Made by a program: the position numbers and the translations under genes
Part shown: in pieces, positions 26,266 through 33,335 of the stretch
Numbering within the stretch: position 1 is the stretch's first letter
How the letters are laid out: each line of letters begins with the position of its first letter
Notes under the pieces: model-generated
What the model was told of the DNA's origin: nothing
Databases searched by the model: none
Seen by the model: only the letters and a program-made list of their open reading frames with translations
Assembly: GCA_905202215.1 (NCBI GenBank)
Contig: CAJKRG010000005.1
Location: 1 to 64,000 of the forward strand
From: an uncultured Porphyromonadaceae bacterium
GTDB lineage: Bacteria; Bacteroidota; Bacteroidia; Bacteroidales; Muribaculaceae
Length of the DNA stretch: 64,000 nt
Direction of reading: 5' to 3'

Positions 26266-27909
26266 ATGAAAAAATTACCCCTCCATATAATCCTCGCACT
26301 ACTTGCCGTCATGCTCCTGGCCGGTGGCTGCCACCGCCACGACGCTTTCTTCCAGAGCGTCGAAGACCTCATGGTCACCGCCCCCGACTCAGCCCTCGCA
26401 CTCGCAGAGGCATTCGAACCCTTCGGCCGTGCCGAAAAAGCACGCCGGGCACTCCTCATAGCCAAAGCCAAAAACAAAGCATACATCGACACCTCTGCCG
26501 ACTCCCTCATCGAATCGGCCGTCGACTACTACCGCGGACACAACGACTCCCTCGAAGTCCAGGCCCTCTACTACAGCGCCGCCAGATATCACACCCTTAA
26601 AGACTACGAAATGGCACTTTATCGACTGACTACAGCCGAAGAAAAAGCCGACCGAACCGACGCCCGCTTCTATCTGGCCATGATCCAACGACTTACGTCT
26701 GACTGTTACAATGAACTGTACGTCATCGAGCGCGCAGAAGAATATGCCACTAAAGCATGCGAAAACTTCAGGCGTGCGGGAAAGTACAATCATGCTATGT
26801 GGTGTGAACTTCTTGTAGCCAATGCTTTTGCCAACAACAACAAAGCAGATTCCGCTATTAATTTGCTTATTAAAAATCGAAATTCTGATAATCTATATTT
26901 CGAAAAAGAATGGCATCGGACAATGGCTCATGCTCAATTTATGGACGACAACTACGATGAAGCTATAAATAATTATATATGGTTAAAAAATAATGCGTCT
27001 GACTTTCTGGAAAGTTGTCATTACTCCAGATTATCCGAATGCTATCTACACACCAATGATATCATCTCTGCTAAGGAAGCTTTAAAAATTGCTATTAAAA
27101 AAAGTAATTCATGGAATGACAGTATACGTATTGGATACCTTGAATCTGAAATCTACTCCGCCGAAGGAGATTTGAAACGCGCATTTTCTTCATATAAAGA
27201 ATCAGGAGAACGATTAAACTCCCAATATGACAAACTTTTGGCTCATCCTTATTATAAAAGTATCGATAACAATTTAAAAGCCAAGAACCGACAATATATA
27301 AAACAAGCTAAAATCGAAAAGAAATTACGGAACTCAGCCTTAGTAATAACTTTTCTTACTATTATAGTAGCCACAACCATAATAATGTTTATCTCAAAAG
27401 AAAACAAGGCTAAAAAATACCATATAAGATTATTACTATCTCAAGCCGGAGAACTCAAATCTGAACTCAATCTACTGAATGAAAACAATATAAGAGCCGT
27501 CAACGAGACTCAAAATATATTAGAAAATCATGTCCATTTGCTAAATAACATATGCAGCGAATGGTATCTTCTTCCTGAAAATAAGAAAACAGATAGATTA
27601 TTTGGTAAAAAAATCGACAGTGTACTTTCCGAAATCAATTCAGATGAGACGCTTTTTCAGTTCGAAAAATTTGTAAACGACTATCAGGATAATCTCATTG
27701 ATCGTATTTGCAGCGCTTGTCCTAAACTTACCAAAGAAAACAAGCGTATTCTCATTTATCTGTCTCTCGGGCTTTCTTACGACTCAATCTGCTTCCTGAT
27801 TTCTAAAAGCAAAAGCACCTTCGCAGTCTACCGCCACAGACTTAAAAAAACCATCGAAGAGAGTGATCTTAAAGACAAAGAAGACATTATAAAGACCGTA
27901 TTTCACTGA
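26266..27909 (+). CDS. TPR lipoprotein/membrane regulator with C-terminal HTH-like domain
   Basis: 547 residues. Lipobox A-G-G-C (Cys22); TPR-like helical repeats about 40-330 (e.g. YYSAARYHTLKDYEMALYRL); a membrane segment near 360-380 (LVITFLTIIVATTIIMFI); a coiled stretch; and a C-terminal segment about 470-547 (CPKLTKENKRILIYLSLGLS then SKSKSTFAVYRHRLKK) that resembles the LuxR/HTH-like end of Bacteroidetes TPR regulators. The protein would link envelope sensing to transcription. Base composition changes inside the gene: GC-rich up to about 26690, AT-rich afterwards. It ends 230 bp before the DUF3244-protease operon, which is its plausible target. Direct DNA binding is inference. Confidence 0.75.
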   Translation: MKKLPLHIILALLAVMLLAGGCHRHDAFFQSVEDLMVTAPDSALALAEAFEPFGRAEKARRALLIAKAKNKAYIDTSADSLIESAVDYYRGHNDSLEVQALYYSAARYHTLKDYEMALYRLTTAEEKADRTDARFYLAMIQRLTSDCYNELYVIERAEEYATKACENFRRAGKYNHAMWCELLVANAFANNNKADSAINLLIKNRNSDNLYFEKEWHRTMAHAQFMDDNYDEAINNYIWLKNNASDFLESCHYSRLSECYLHTNDIISAKEALKIAIKKSNSWNDSIRIGYLESEIYSAEGDLKRAFSSYKESGERLNSQYDKLLAHPYYKSIDNNLKAKNRQYIKQAKIEKKLRNSALVITFLTIIVATTIIMFISKENKAKKYHIRLLLSQAGELKSELNLLNENNIRAVNETQNILENHVHLLNNICSEWYLLPENKKTDRLFGKKIDSVLSEINSDETLFQFEKFVNDYQDNLIDRICSACPKLTKENKRILIYLSLGLSYDSICFLISKSKSTFAVYRHRLKKTIEESDLKDKEDIIKTVFH

Positions 27910-27967
27910 TAATCTTGCAATTAGAAATACACTTCACTAACACACTGAAAACCAATTAATTACTCCA

Positions 27968-28088
27968 TGTAATTCTCAATGTAATCTTTTAGCTTTAAGG
28001 TCATCTTGTTAAGTGCTGTATTTCAACTTATTATAAAGCAGGCAGCACCTCTATGTAATTATATGTTATTGTCATAATTCTTGTAATT
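27968..28088. repeat. Five TGTNATY direct repeats upstream of the DUF3244-protease promoter
   Basis: TGTAATT (27968-27974), TGTAATC (27980-27986), TGTAATT (28054-28060), TGTTATT (28064-28070) and TGTAATT (28082-28088) all point the same way in an otherwise plain AT-rich gap; the last overlaps the -33 element. Spacings of about 10-12 bp within pairs fit one helical turn. Candidate operator, unproven. Confidence 0.4.
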
Positions 28089-28111
28089 AGCCCCTCTCAC
28101 ATATAACTTTG
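28081..28111 (+). promoter_or_regulatory. Promoter of the DUF3244-C10 protease operon
   Basis: TTG (28081-28083), 20-bp spacer, TAACTTTG (28104-28111), a very good Bacteroidetes promoter; the leader to ATG 28140 is about 22 nt. Confidence 0.75.
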
Positions 28112-28139
28112 CAATGTCAAATCATAATCAATAAGACAT

Positions 28140-28511
28140 ATGCAAAAGCTATTATCAACATTTATACTCATTCTTATATTCTGCATATCTCTTTTTGCAG
28201 AAGATAATACGGTAAACAAAACAAAAATACCCCTCAATACAGAAAAGAATGAAACTATAAAACGTCACCCGCAGGCCCCTGCGCGAATCCCGGTTGTATG
28301 CAGCCACGACGAATACTCGGTATTCGTAGAAAGCCGCTACTCGCTCTTCGCCGACATCACAGTCGAAGACGAATCAGGCACAATTATAGCAAGTACGGCA
28401 ACCATGCTCGCTCCCGAACTGCCCCTTTCCCTCTCAATCAACGAAGCCGGAACATTCGAAATCACAATCCAAATCGAAGATGCCATCTACTCCGGATCAT
28501 TCACACTTTAA
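28140..28511 (+). CDS. DUF3244-type small secreted protein
   Basis: 123 residues: signal peptide (MQKLLSTFILILIFCISLFA), a Lys/Asn-rich linker, then a beta-sandwich from about residue 50 (IPVVCSHDEYSVFVESR, ITVEDESGTII, SLSINEAGTFEITIQIED) characteristic of DUF3244. Such proteins are often encoded next to C10 proteases in Bacteroidetes. The first 40 codons are AT-rich and the domain codons GC-rich, as if joined from two sources. Twelve base pairs before the protease gene; may be a partner or inhibitor, which is inference. Confidence 0.75.
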   Translation: MQKLLSTFILILIFCISLFAEDNTVNKTKIPLNTEKNETIKRHPQAPARIPVVCSHDEYSVFVESRYSLFADITVEDESGTIIASTATMLAPELPLSLSINEAGTFEITIQIEDAIYSGSFTL

Positions 28512-28523
28512 TATCGCATACAA

Positions 28524-30068
28524 ATGAAAAAACTAATTTACCTATTCCTTTTAATAGGTATAATTCTCTTAACGAGCTGCCATGAAAATACAATAATTCT
28601 GCCGACAGAACAGCCCCTAAAACAGAAAATATCTAACGATTTCTCTATTTCTGAAGAAAGCGCACTTGCGTATCTTTCAGATTTCATCAAGGATTTCGAA
28701 CCGACAACCAGAAGCAATAAAACAATTAACATAAAATCAATCGAACCTATAAAATTCCATAGAGTTGCAAGTCGAACTCTACAAGACTCTATCGATTGTA
28801 ATAATCTGCTTTATATAGCAAACTTCGAGAATAATCAAGGCTATGCAATTCTCGCAGGCGATGAGCGAATTACAGATAAAATTATTGCAATAACAGACAC
28901 TGGAAACATAGACAGTGATGAACTGTACAGAACGCTCGCAAATGAAAGAATAAATAGACTTATATTCGATGGCTACCCCATGACTGGTCCTGGTTTTTAC
29001 TACACTCCTGACACAGGAGATGAGCTGTTCATGAATCCTAATACAGTAGACTTATATATCGATTCAATTAAAGATACATTGGTCGGAGAATTCTGTATCA
29101 ATGACATAGACGCAGTAGATGAAAACGGAGAACCATGGGCTTTAGGAATAGATTCATTAGAATTAGTCGACCCGATATCAAATACATTATGCATCAACTA
29201 TGCATTGGAAGAGATTGGGAATGAATTCAGAAAAAAGGATGATTTAATACCGTCAACAGAAGGTAGCGGCGGCGACAGCAATCCTCTGATTATGAAAGTT
29301 GATACTACTGAATGGAATATTAAAAGTCAAGTTTTGCCAATGTTGACAAATTACAGCTATTGGCATCAAAAATCTCCTTTCAATGATTTATATCCAACTA
29401 AAAGAAAATATGGATTTTTTGGCCCTAGACGTCGTGCATCCGCCGGCTGTTTCCCTTTAGCCATTGCAAAACTGCTCACTCATTTCAAAACGCCTAATGA
29501 GTTTTACTACAATGGATACCTTGTTAACTGGAACGCCTTGAATCTGAATTATAATTTCGAGAGCGGAAAGTCGTCCGCGTCGCATCTTCTTAAGGGCATT
29601 AGCGATATCTGCAACTGCTGGTATTTCTACGGTGGAACTTTCACTTTCCCGGGCAAAGCTGCTAATGCAATGAGAGTATTGGGCTTAAACAACGCTAAAA
29701 CTTACAGATATAGCTGGGATCGAGTTACGATGATGCTTGACAAAGCCTGTCCAATCATAATATATGCAATGCACAACATAGACATTACATCAAGTCATGC
29801 CTGGAATATCGATGGATATAAAATTAAAGAAAGACAGATAACTAAAAGGTTCTTCTTAGGAGGCATTCTTCAAAGCGAAGAGACACAGACTGAATCATTG
29901 AGCATGGTTCATTGCGATTTCGGTTGGGGTGGTACATCGAACGGTTATTATGTTTCCGGCATCTTTAATAGAAAAGATTCTCGAATAGAATATGATGCAA
30001 ACTCAACTAGCTCAGAAAAACCTAAATACAATAGCTATATACATGTTGTAATGTATGACAAACCCTAA
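28524..30068 (+). CDS. C10-family cysteine protease (streptopain-like), lipoprotein
   Basis: 514 residues. Lipobox L-T-S-C (Cys19). A propeptide of the Spi type runs to about residue 280 (GYAILAGDERITDKIIAITD is the typical segment). The mature protease has nucleophile Cys309 in ASAGCFPLAIAKLL, catalytic His425 in SSHAWNIDGY, and the F-G-W-G-G motif near the end, as in SpeB and the Bacteroides fragilis Bfp proteases. Position +2 after Cys is Pro instead of the usual Ala-type residue, a small deviation. AT-rich throughout. Probably an exported, autoprocessed protease. Confidence 0.85.
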   Translation: MKKLIYLFLLIGIILLTSCHENTIILPTEQPLKQKISNDFSISEESALAYLSDFIKDFEPTTRSNKTINIKSIEPIKFHRVASRTLQDSIDCNNLLYIANFENNQGYAILAGDERITDKIIAITDTGNIDSDELYRTLANERINRLIFDGYPMTGPGFYYTPDTGDELFMNPNTVDLYIDSIKDTLVGEFCINDIDAVDENGEPWALGIDSLELVDPISNTLCINYALEEIGNEFRKKDDLIPSTEGSGGDSNPLIMKVDTTEWNIKSQVLPMLTNYSYWHQKSPFNDLYPTKRKYGFFGPRRRASAGCFPLAIAKLLTHFKTPNEFYYNGYLVNWNALNLNYNFESGKSSASHLLKGISDICNCWYFYGGTFTFPGKAANAMRVLGLNNAKTYRYSWDRVTMMLDKACPIIIYAMHNIDITSSHAWNIDGYKIKERQITKRFFLGGILQSEETQTESLSMVHCDFGWGGTSNGYYVSGIFNRKDSRIEYDANSTSSEKPKYNSYIHVVMYDKP

Positions 30069-30073
30069 TTAAT

Positions 30074-30445
30074 ATGAAACACTATATCTATTTGCTCATT
30101 GCCATCATTTCACTCGTAGCAACCTCGTGCGACCCTAATTACGACAATAAGGGTTATCCTAAAAAGGTTCAATTCTCTGAAAACGGCGGAGAGAAAGTAA
30201 TTCGAGGAAAAGAGTGTGCTCTCTTTATTACGTTAGACAACGGTAAAGAGCGCTATAATTACAGAATAATAGACGAAGACTTTACCGAAGCAAATTTAGA
30301 TTGGTTAACAGTCAGAGCCAAATGGCCGGAAGAATCTCTTACTTTAATCGCTGCACCTAAGTCTGAAATAGGAGGCTCGAAAGAGATAAATATCGAACTT
30401 CTTTTTGGTCCTGAATTTGGCGAAATCAAAGTTATTCGCGAATAA
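30074..30445 (+). CDS. Small lipoprotein downstream of the C10 protease
   Basis: 123 residues, lipobox A-T-S-C (Cys19), mature part of about 105 residues predicted to be mostly beta strand (KKVQFSENGGEKVIRGKE, LDWLTVRAKWPEES, KEINIELLFGPEFGEIKVI), reminiscent of BACON/Ig-like folds. It lies 5 bp after the protease stop and is AT-rich like it. B. fragilis C10 proteases are encoded with small lipoprotein inhibitors; this gene is in the right place for one, but sequence alone does not prove it. Confidence 0.65.
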   Translation: MKHYIYLLIAIISLVATSCDPNYDNKGYPKKVQFSENGGEKVIRGKECALFITLDNGKERYNYRIIDEDFTEANLDWLTVRAKWPEESLTLIAAPKSEIGGSKEINIELLFGPEFGEIKVIRE

Positions 30446-30494
30446 ACCGCAATAGGCAAAGTAGGCGGTGTGTTATAATACATTTTATCATCTT

Positions 30495-30596
30495 CAGTAG
30501 GGGCGCGCGTTCTGCGCGCCCACGCATCAACAGATTATCTACCAAGGTATTGCACAAGATATTCTCGGCGAGCGCGCAGAACGCGCGCCCCTACTG
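30495..30596. mobile_element. Palindromic REP/MITE-like element with 25-bp perfect inverted repeats
   Basis: Arms 30495-30519 and 30572-30596 are perfect reverse complements (outer end CAGTAGGGGCGCG, then TTCTGCGCGC), enclosing 52 nt. The arms are GC-rich in an AT-rich neighbourhood. No ORF inside and no clear target-site duplication. Elements beginning GTAGGGGCG are scattered through many genomes as REP-like repeats; here it is a single copy. Confidence 0.75.
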
Positions 30597-30687
30597 CCTT
30601 AAAAAACCGAATTATGACACAGCCTCGTATTGTATTTAAATTCGGCATAATTTATCATTTATATTTCACAATGCCCGGTGACGGAAA

Positions 30688-30719
30688 TTTGCAGAATTGT
30701 CTAATTTTGTCTACTTTTG
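30688..30719 (+). promoter_or_regulatory. Promoter retained by the outer-membrane protein pseudogene
   Basis: TTTG (30688-30691), 20-bp spacer, TACTTTTG (30712-30719). The sequence around it, including CAAGTGTA and the start codon context, parallels the promoter of the intact copy at 30985-31017. Confidence 0.6.
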
Positions 30720-30742
30720 TACCAATTCAAGTGTAGACCATC

Positions 30743-30912
30743 ATGAAACCATTATCCAGAATAATTTTTGCCCTTATCGTTTAATTTTCAAAATTCTACC
30801 TCTGCATTCAGCCGGTTTTTATCTGTCGCGCAGCGGCTTCAATAGCTTCGCATTATCAGTAGACTTTGTTATCGGCGGCCGTCCCAGAAAAACAAAGATC
30901 AATGAATTATGA
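30743..30912 (+). pseudogene. Internally deleted duplicate of the outer-membrane protein gene at 31018
   Basis: Starts ATG AAA like the neighbour (MKPLSRIIFALIV against MKAFPRIFFIFLA) but hits TAA after 13 codons. A later stretch in another frame, ending at 30912, matches the C-terminus of the intact protein (VDFVIGGRPRKTK against LGFVIGGRPKKTK). About 130 codons between the two are gone. The promoter and leader are preserved, so a short transcript could still be made. Confidence 0.75.
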
Positions 30913-30984
30913 CAAACCAGACCTTTGCGTTTTCTTAATTGCAAGGGTCTAATTCGTTTATTTACCAAAAAGGTTAATTTTGTT

Positions 30985-30992
30985 TACCTTTG
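30985..30992 (+). promoter_or_regulatory. -7 box of the intact outer-membrane protein gene
   Basis: TACCTTTG, a TAnnTTTG match 25 bp before ATG 31018. No clean -33 TTG is visible at 20 bp. Confidence 0.5.
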
Positions 30993-31017
30993 TGCAAACT
31001 CAAGTGTATATACCGTC

Positions 31018-31575
31018 ATGAAAGCATTTCCGAGAATTTTCTTCATATTTTTAGCACTTTCCATAGCTGTTTTATCGATCAGGGGCGCCGAGCCGCTCCG
31101 CGTGCAGAACTTCGAAGGCGGCCTGAGTTTGTTTAGGCTTTCTCACCCAATCAATTCGATAAAGGGTAGCGAGAGTTATGTTGATTTCTGCCTCCTGCCA
31201 TCTGCAGAAATTCGTTTTAATTTTCCTAATACGCCTTGGGATTTAGGAATTTTATATTCGTATATGGATGCAAGTTATTCAGAAGATCCGGGCTGTGCCG
31301 CTGATAACGAAAGCGTACTTATCGGCGTATGCTCACACTACAACCTTCGGCAGGGTCGAAAAGTAAATCCTTTTTTCGGTCTTGCCACCGGTGTCGCCAT
31401 ATTCAGCAGTCACGGCTTCCGACATACAGGCTTTGCTGTCGAGCCGCGCATAGGCGTGGAGTTCGTACACCATATCCGTCTTAGCCTCGAGTGCCAGATC
31501 TCGCGCAAGCACTATAACGCCGTCGGCCTCACCCTCGGCTTCGTCATCGGCGGACGCCCCAAGAAAACCAAATAA
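31018..31575 (+). CDS. Small outer-membrane beta-barrel protein
   Basis: 185 residues from ATG 31018 (signal peptide MKAFPRIFFIFLALSIAVLSIRG). Alternating polar and hydrophobic strands with turn glycines (YVDFCLLPSAEIRFNF, FFGLATGVAIF, FAVEPRIGVEF, LSLECQI, LTLGFVIGG) suggest an 8-stranded barrel of the porin/OmpA-like class. An upstream in-frame start at 30925 is rejected because the promoter lies between. A damaged duplicate lies just upstream. Function unknown. Composition shifts from AT-rich to GC-rich across the gene. Confidence 0.7.
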   Translation: MKAFPRIFFIFLALSIAVLSIRGAEPLRVQNFEGGLSLFRLSHPINSIKGSESYVDFCLLPSAEIRFNFPNTPWDLGILYSYMDASYSEDPGCAADNESVLIGVCSHYNLRQGRKVNPFFGLATGVAIFSSHGFRHTGFAVEPRIGVEFVHHIRLSLECQISRKHYNAVGLTLGFVIGGRPKKTK

Positions 31576-31632
31576 ACCGTCCTGAAACACCTCTCCCCTC
31601 TCCTCAACAATCCTCTTCTCAAAAATATTTCG

Positions 31633-31640
31633 TATCTTTG
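31633..31640 (+). promoter_or_regulatory. -7 box of the YczE-like membrane protein gene
   Basis: TATCTTTG, a perfect TAnnTTTG match 25 bp before ATG 31666. Confidence 0.55.
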
Positions 31641-31665
31641 CAGTGGTAAAAAGAAAGGTTTTTCT

Positions 31666-32316
31666 ATGAAATCACTGATATTCAGGTATGTAATATTCGT
31701 TATCGGTTTATTCTTTCTCTCCCTCGGCGTAGTATTCATAGTCCGCTCCTCCCTCGGAACAACACCAATTTCAAGTATCAACTACGTCCTGTCGCTTAAC
31801 ACACCGCTTACGCTCGGCACCGCGACCTTCATCATCAACATGCTCCTCATCGTCGGCCAGTTCTGGCTCATACGGGGCTTCGGCACCAATAAAGACCGCG
31901 CCGAGATTCTGCTACAGATCCCTTTTTCATTCATTTTCTCGGCTTTTATCGACCTCAACATGGCCATGACGGCCACTATGGCGCCCCCGAGCTATCTCTG
32001 GGCACTCGCCATCCTTGCCTTCGGCTGCCTGTGCCAGGCCATAGGCGTAGTGCTCGAACTTAAGCCAAACGTCGCCATAATGAGTGCCGAGGGCTTCGTC
32101 AAATACGCCTCACGACGCTATGGCCGCGAATTCGGACGTCTCAAAGTATGCTTCGACGTCACCCTTGTCAGTCTGGCAGTGCTCTGCTCGCTTGCCTTCA
32201 CAGGCCGCATCGAAGGCGTCCGCGAAGGCTCTGTCGTCGCCGCTCTCGCCACCGGCTACCTTGTGACAGCCATATCGTCGCTCCTGCCCCGCATCCGCAC
32301 CATAATTGCACACTGA
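31666..32316 (+). CDS. YczE/YitT-like integral membrane protein (DUF6198 type)
   Basis: 216 residues with about six hydrophobic segments. The first (FRYVIFVIGLFFLSLGVVFI) is followed by VRSSLGTTPISSINYVLS, the conserved part of this family, and P-N-V-A-I-M-S-A-E-G-F lies between later segments. Inner-membrane location; substrate not known. Stands alone between its own promoter and a convergent hairpin. Confidence 0.8.
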   Translation: MKSLIFRYVIFVIGLFFLSLGVVFIVRSSLGTTPISSINYVLSLNTPLTLGTATFIINMLLIVGQFWLIRGFGTNKDRAEILLQIPFSFIFSAFIDLNMAMTATMAPPSYLWALAILAFGCLCQAIGVVLELKPNVAIMSAEGFVKYASRRYGREFGRLKVCFDVTLVSLAVLCSLAFTGRIEGVREGSVVAALATGYLVTAISSLLPRIRTIIAH

Positions 32317-32330
32317 ACCGATAAGAACAG

Positions 32331-32366
32331 CGATGGCCTGCAACGCGATTTCGCGGCAGGCCATCG
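32331..32366. terminator. Convergent-gene hairpin
   Basis: CGATGGCCTGC (32331-32341) and GCAGGCCATCG (32356-32366) are perfectly complementary, with a nested CGCG/CGCG stem inside. It lies 14 bp after the YczE-like gene and before the convergent sigma factor. No U-tract follows directly. Confidence 0.5.
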
Positions 32367-32430
32367 GCATATACGGTCGCCCTGACAGGCGGCTCCAAAT
32401 CATCTTTTCAATTCAGAATCAGGGATTATG

Positions 32431-32497
32431 CATAATTCATAATCCATAACTATGAATTGTGCATGAATCCATAATTCATAATCCATAATTCATAATT
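32431..32497. repeat. Heptamer-phased repeat tract 3 (CATAATY units)
   Basis: CATAATT, CATAATC, CATAACT on the left (32431-32451), then four in-register units CATAATT, CATAATC, CATAATT, CATAATT at 32470-32497, directly abutting the sigma factor stop codon. Same unit as tract 1. Confidence 0.85.
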
Positions 32498-32498
32498 A

Positions 32499-33008
32499 TC
32501 AATAGCGGTAGTCGGCGAAGCGCTCCTGCAGCTTCTTGCGGGCGAAGAAGATACGGCTTTTGACCGTGCCGAGGGGCAGATTCATCTTCTCGGCGATTTC
32601 GTTGTACTTGTAACCGGCCACATGCATTGAGAAAGGAATGCGGTATTCATCGGAGAACTCGCTGATAGCCTCGGTGATCTCGCTGGCGCCGTAGGATTCC
32701 TCGGGCGACTCGAAGCCGCTCTCCTGGCTGAGGTTGAGGTGATAGAGGTTGTCGGTGGTGTCCACGACTGTCGCTGCACGAACGGTGCGGCGATAGTTGT
32801 TGATGAAGATATTGCGCATTATCGTCATCACCCATGCCTTGAAGTTGGTGTTCTCGGCATATTTATCCTGATTGTCGAGCGCCTTGAGGGTGGTGTCCTG
32901 AAGGAGATCGTAAGCGTCGTCGCGGTTCGAAGTAAGCATGAACGCGAAATTGAGAAGATTCGACTGAAGGTTCATCAGGTTAGTCTGAAAGGTTGTCGTG
33001 GTAGCCAT
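32499..33008 (-). CDS. ECF-family RNA polymerase sigma factor
   Basis: 169 residues. Region 2 about 15-85 (DAYDLLQDTTLKALDNQDKY, NFKAWVMTIMRNIFINNYRR) and region 4 about 110-165 (RIPFSMHVAGYKYNEIAEKM, LGTVKSRIFFARKKLQE) are both complete. No anti-sigma factor gene is adjacent, so control may be transcriptional. A long AT-rich leader region with repeated TTGTTACA motifs lies upstream. The regulon cannot be inferred. Confidence 0.92.
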   Translation of the reverse strand: MATTTTFQTNLMNLQSNLLNFAFMLTSNRDDAYDLLQDTTLKALDNQDKYAENTNFKAWVMTIMRNIFINNYRRTVRAATVVDTTDNLYHLNLSQESGFESPEESYGASEITEAISEFSDEYRIPFSMHVAGYKYNEIAEKMNLPLGTVKSRIFFARKKLQERFADYRY

Positions 33009-33060
33009 AATTATGATGATTTTGGAGTTAGTTTTTTCGTCTTTGTTTTGTTTGACGATT

Positions 33061-33090
33061 CAAAATTATATCCAAATTCACCAATCGCAA
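33061..33090 (-). promoter_or_regulatory. Promoter of the ECF sigma gene
   Basis: Minus strand TTG (33088-33090), 19-bp spacer, TAATTTTG (33061-33068); leader of about 45 nt. It has the housekeeping pattern, so the sigma gene need not depend on itself. Confidence 0.55.
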
Positions 33091-33181
33091 GAGTTTTAAT
33101 GTAAAAATATGTTAATTTCAAAAATCAGCCATCAAATCCTCGATAAATTATTAATTACCAAATAATTAGAAAGATACAATT

Positions 33182-33225
33182 TTGTTACACAATTGTTACA
33201 ACAACATTTTGTCACATTACTGTAA
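33182..33225. repeat. TTGTTACA direct repeats upstream of the ECF sigma promoter
   Basis: TTGTTACA at 33182 and 33193, TTGTCACA at 33209, and an inverted TGTAAC at 33221. This is the only clear structure in the 33009-33296 gap apart from the promoter, and lies about 90 bp upstream of the -33 element. Possible operator. Confidence 0.35.
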
Positions 33226-33296
33226 CCGAAAAATCTGTTTTAAGCGACGAACTTCAGTTCGGCCATCCACCCCGGCAAAATCCCTCCTAAAACCAT

Positions 33297-33325
33297 CAAA
33301 AAAGCCCTGCGGAAACCGCAGAGCC
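33297..33325 (-). terminator. Terminator of the DUF3737-MalY operon
   Basis: On the minus strand, GGCTCTGCGG-TTT-CCGCAGGGC followed by TTTTTT (A-run 33298-33303 on plus), 11 bp after the aminotransferase stop. Confidence 0.85.
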
Positions 33326-33335
33326 TGTAAGCAAT

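Noticed and set aside
30697..30912. 71-codon open frame as a functional small protein gene
   Set aside because: It begins upstream of the -7 box and only its C-terminal part matches the neighbouring outer-membrane protein; better read as the tail of a deleted duplicate.
26266..31017. AT-rich island as a prophage or conjugative element
   Set aside because: No integrase, transposase, mobilisation or phage structural genes, and no attachment-site duplication could be found at its edges.
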